This document shows positions 62,723 through 64,000 of a stretch of 64,000 nucleotides of DNA, piece by piece. Source of the DNA: Zunongwangia atlantica 22II14-10F7 (GTDB lineage Bacteria > Bacteroidota > Bacteroidia > Flavobacteriales > Flavobacteriaceae). The translations under genes and the position numbers were made by a program. The stretch is from positions 310,001 to 374,000 of the forward strand of contig NZ_ARYN01000001.1 in the NCBI RefSeq assembly GCF_002094855.1, in the 5' to 3' direction. Numbering within the stretch: position 1 is the first letter of the stretch; each line of letters opens with the position of its first letter. Under the pieces are notes generated by a model. The model was not told the origin of the DNA. It searched no databases and saw only the letters and a list, made by a program, of their open reading frames with translations.

Positions 62723-63205
62723 TTATTTCTTTTTCCGTTTAGTGATTAATGCTATGACTGCTCCGGTGACGATTCCCATGGCCAGCGCATTAAAAACCTG
62801 CATAAAAATATACATTTTCAAGCTATGCATCATTTCGGCATTTTCTGGAGTCATGCCTTGTCTTTCGGAAAGAGTAATCATATTCTGAAGATATTCCGGA
62901 CTAATAACCGTCACCGCAAAATATTGAATAAGCGGAGTAAGAACGGTAATCACACCCGTTAAAACCACACCGCTTATAAAACCCTGCTGCCATCCAAATT
63001 TTTCATTTTGGAAATATTTATCACGCTTTTCTTTTAAAGCTGCGTAGTAAATTAAAAAAGCGATTACCGCAAAAAATAAGGAATAAACTCCCTGTACATC
63101 GATATCTTCATCATGCCAACCCATGAATTTTTCAAAAGCGATCCAGATAAGTTGAGCAATCACAAAAGTGACTCCCCATTTAATTTCTACCTTAAATTTT
63201 TTCAT
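62723..63205 (-). CDS. DUF4199 four-TM membrane protein
   Basis: This is a 160-residue integral membrane protein of a family found mainly in Bacteroidota (DUF4199). Segments lie at about 9-26, 38-57, 75-97 and 131-153; WQQGFISGVVLTGVITVL and AMGIVTGAVIALITKRKKK are recognisable. The function is unknown. A TAnnTTTG-type box lies upstream on the minus strand at 63230-63237. Confidence 0.82.
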   Translation of the reverse strand: MKKFKVEIKWGVTFVIAQLIWIAFEKFMGWHDEDIDVQGVYSLFFAVIAFLIYYAALKEKRDKYFQNEKFGWQQGFISGVVLTGVITVLTPLIQYFAVTVISPEYLQNMITLSERQGMTPENAEMMHSLKMYIFMQVFNALAMGIVTGAVIALITKRKKK

Positions 63206-63229
63206 TGTGGGTAAACATTTTTAGAGAAA

Positions 63230-63237
63230 CAAAAATA
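63230..63237 (-). promoter_or_regulatory. Promoter -7 box candidate for the DUF4199 gene
   Basis: TATTTTTG on the minus strand matches TAnnTTTG and lies 25 bases before the ATG. No convincing -33 element is visible. Confidence 0.35.
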
Positions 63238-63361
63238 AGAAAGCCATTGCTAAGATTGGATAGTTACAGATAGAATTTTGGACTATTGAAGGATTGGTAG
63301 GTTAGTTTGTTTTGCGTTGTAACGCTATCTTTTATAGAGATAATTGGAAATACTTTTAAAT

Positions 63362-63395
63362 AAAAAAGCTGCCTTTTGATAAAGACAGCTTTTCT
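63362..63395. terminator. Terminator downstream of secA, probably bidirectional
   Basis: Stem AAAAGCTG (63364-63371) with CAGCTTTT (63386-63393) and inner CTTT/AAAG pairs separated by one mismatch; loop TGAT. A-run on the left gives the T-run for the minus-strand secA transcript. The gap 63206-63511 holds this, a promoter box and repeat copy C, but no gene. Confidence 0.75.
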
Positions 63396-63413
63396 TAGAT
63401 TCGATCTATAATT

Positions 63414-63512
63414 TATTGGCACCGCCAAAGGGTATAATATTCCGAGGCTTGCCTCGAAATTAAAAAATTTTTTCTAGAGAATGCCTTGTGGGCTCACCCC
63501 GAGGTAGTTTAC
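63414..63512. repeat. Dispersed intergenic repeat, copy C (about 100 bases)
   Basis: Full-length copy, closest to copy A: left end TATTGGCACCGCCAAAGGG, middle GAGGCTTGCCTCGAAATT, right part AATGCCTTGTGGGCTC and GAGGTAGTTTAC. It ends at the secA stop codon and therefore forms most of the secA 3' untranslated region. GAGGC-TT-GCCTC makes a short hairpin. Confidence 0.75.
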
Positions 63513-64000
63513 TAAGCCTTTTTAACGACAACCCATTCGCCACTTTCGATTAGCGGAATTGCCTGCTTATATTTTACAGTTTTATTTTCGCCTTTAGTAA
63601 CGTGTTTAATAACAACTCTATCGTTACGACCAATTTTTGGCTGCTCACGAGTGATAGTTTCTGTTACCTGTGGACGCTGAGGTTGCTGTGCACCGCTAGC
63701 AGCTTGTCCTGCTGCACGGCTTTGTGCTGCACGCTCGTCAAGATTCTGAATTTCTTCTTTGGAAGCTTCAATTTTTTCCTGGCGACGTTTTCTGGCCTCG
63801 TGAATATTGGTCATATTTCCTTCAGGAATTTCTCCTTTAAATAGGAAACCAATTACATCACGGTTTACATCTTCTAACATCGCTTTAAATAATTCGAAAG
63901 CTTCGAATTTATAAATTAATAAAGGATCTTTTTGCTCGTGTACCGCTAACTGAACACTTTGTTTTAGTTCGTCCATCTTACGAAGATGCGTTTTCCATGC
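63512..64000 (-). CDS. secA: SecA preprotein translocase ATPase, C-terminal part (gene cut by window edge)
   Basis: This is the end of SecA, the motor of Sec protein export. The visible frame starts with AWKTHLRKMDELKQSVQLAV, the conserved helical scaffold, then YKFEAFELFKAMLEDVNRD. After a linker rich in Gln/Ala (about 25 residues) the chain ends IGRNDRVVIKHVTKG...GEWVVVKKA. Other SecA proteins have a zinc-binding tail with the pattern GRNDPCPCGSGKKYKxC; here the cysteines are absent and the tail is different. The 5' part lies beyond base 64000. The stop TAG abuts repeat copy C. Confidence 0.95.
   Translation of the reverse strand, partial: AWKTHLRKMDELKQSVQLAVHEQKDPLLIYKFEAFELFKAMLEDVNRDVIGFLFKGEIPEGNMTNIHEARKRRQEKIEASKEEIQNLDERAAQSRAAGQAASGAQQPQRPQVTETITREQPKIGRNDRVVIKHVTKGENKTVKYKQAIPLIESGEWVVVKKA

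Noticed and set aside
1-64000. tRNA genes, rRNA, CRISPR arrays, prophage or integrase genes
   Set aside because: Gaps between genes were read for cloverleaf ends, regular repeats and phage-like frames, and none was found.

Overview
This window is about 64 kb of low-GC DNA from a Bacteroidota genome, most likely a marine Flavobacteriaceae (a relative of Gramella or Zunongwangia is plausible; this is inferred from protein style only). The main signs are four SusC/SusD pairs, FecR anti-sigma and ECF sigma partners, lipoproteins with a Cys lipobox, flavobacterial domain families (DUF4199, DUF2911), A-rich leaders without strong Shine-Dalgarno sites, and a few promoters of the Bacteroidota type TAnnTTTG. 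I see no tRNA, rRNA, CRISPR array, transposase or integrase.

Region 1 (1-25,015, + strand) is a pectin utilization locus with two transcription blocks. Block A starts with a SusC cut by the window edge. It continues with SusD, a GH105-type unsaturated uronyl hydrolase, a GH43, a rhamnogalacturonan acetylesterase (CE12-like), a fused alpha/beta-hydrolase plus pectin methylesterase (CE8), a GH28 polygalacturonase and a GH3 with a PA14 insert. It ends at a strong terminator. Block B follows a 352-base gap holding palindromes that look like operators: SusC, SusD, a DUF5123-like beta-helix lipoprotein, a mid-operon hairpin, a PL1 pectate lyase, and a PL1-CE8 fusion, then another terminator. Together these would bind, de-esterify, cut, import and trim pectin.

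Region 2 (25,232-32,715, +) is an extracytoplasmic signalling and uptake unit with no carbohydrate-active enzyme: FecR, ECF sigma (in reverse of the usual order), an STN-type SusC transducer, SusD and an ENPP-type ecto-phosphodiesterase. Region 3 (32,966-40,369) is mixed: an ArsR-like regulator with a luciferase-like oxidoreductase, an orphan receiver, a bestrophin, an NTF2-like protein, the ribulose-monophosphate pair hxlB-hxlA divergent from an AraC regulator, a porin and a histone H1-like basic protein. The hxl pair may handle formaldehyde made from methanol that the pectin methylesterases release.

Region 4 (40,454-52,805) has a three-gene minus-strand unit (hydrolase, ECF sigma, four-TM protein) and then a second sigma/FecR/STN-SusC/SusD/GH2 utilization locus. 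A structured leader precedes its SusC and a hairpin precedes its GH2. Region 5 (52,940-56,985) encodes GT2, a duplicated LAB_N membrane protein, an ArnT-like GT39 and a divergent UDP-uronate-type epimerase, a set resembling lipid A glycosylation systems. Region 6 (56,980-64,000) holds MeaB, Ohr, DUF2911, an ECF sigma/anti-sigma/hendecad-repeat protein operon, an M23 peptidase, DUF4199 and the 3' end of secA.

A dispersed intergenic repeat of about 100 bases occurs three times (43,201, 52,890 and 63,414). Two copies begin exactly at the stop codon of a minus-strand gene.
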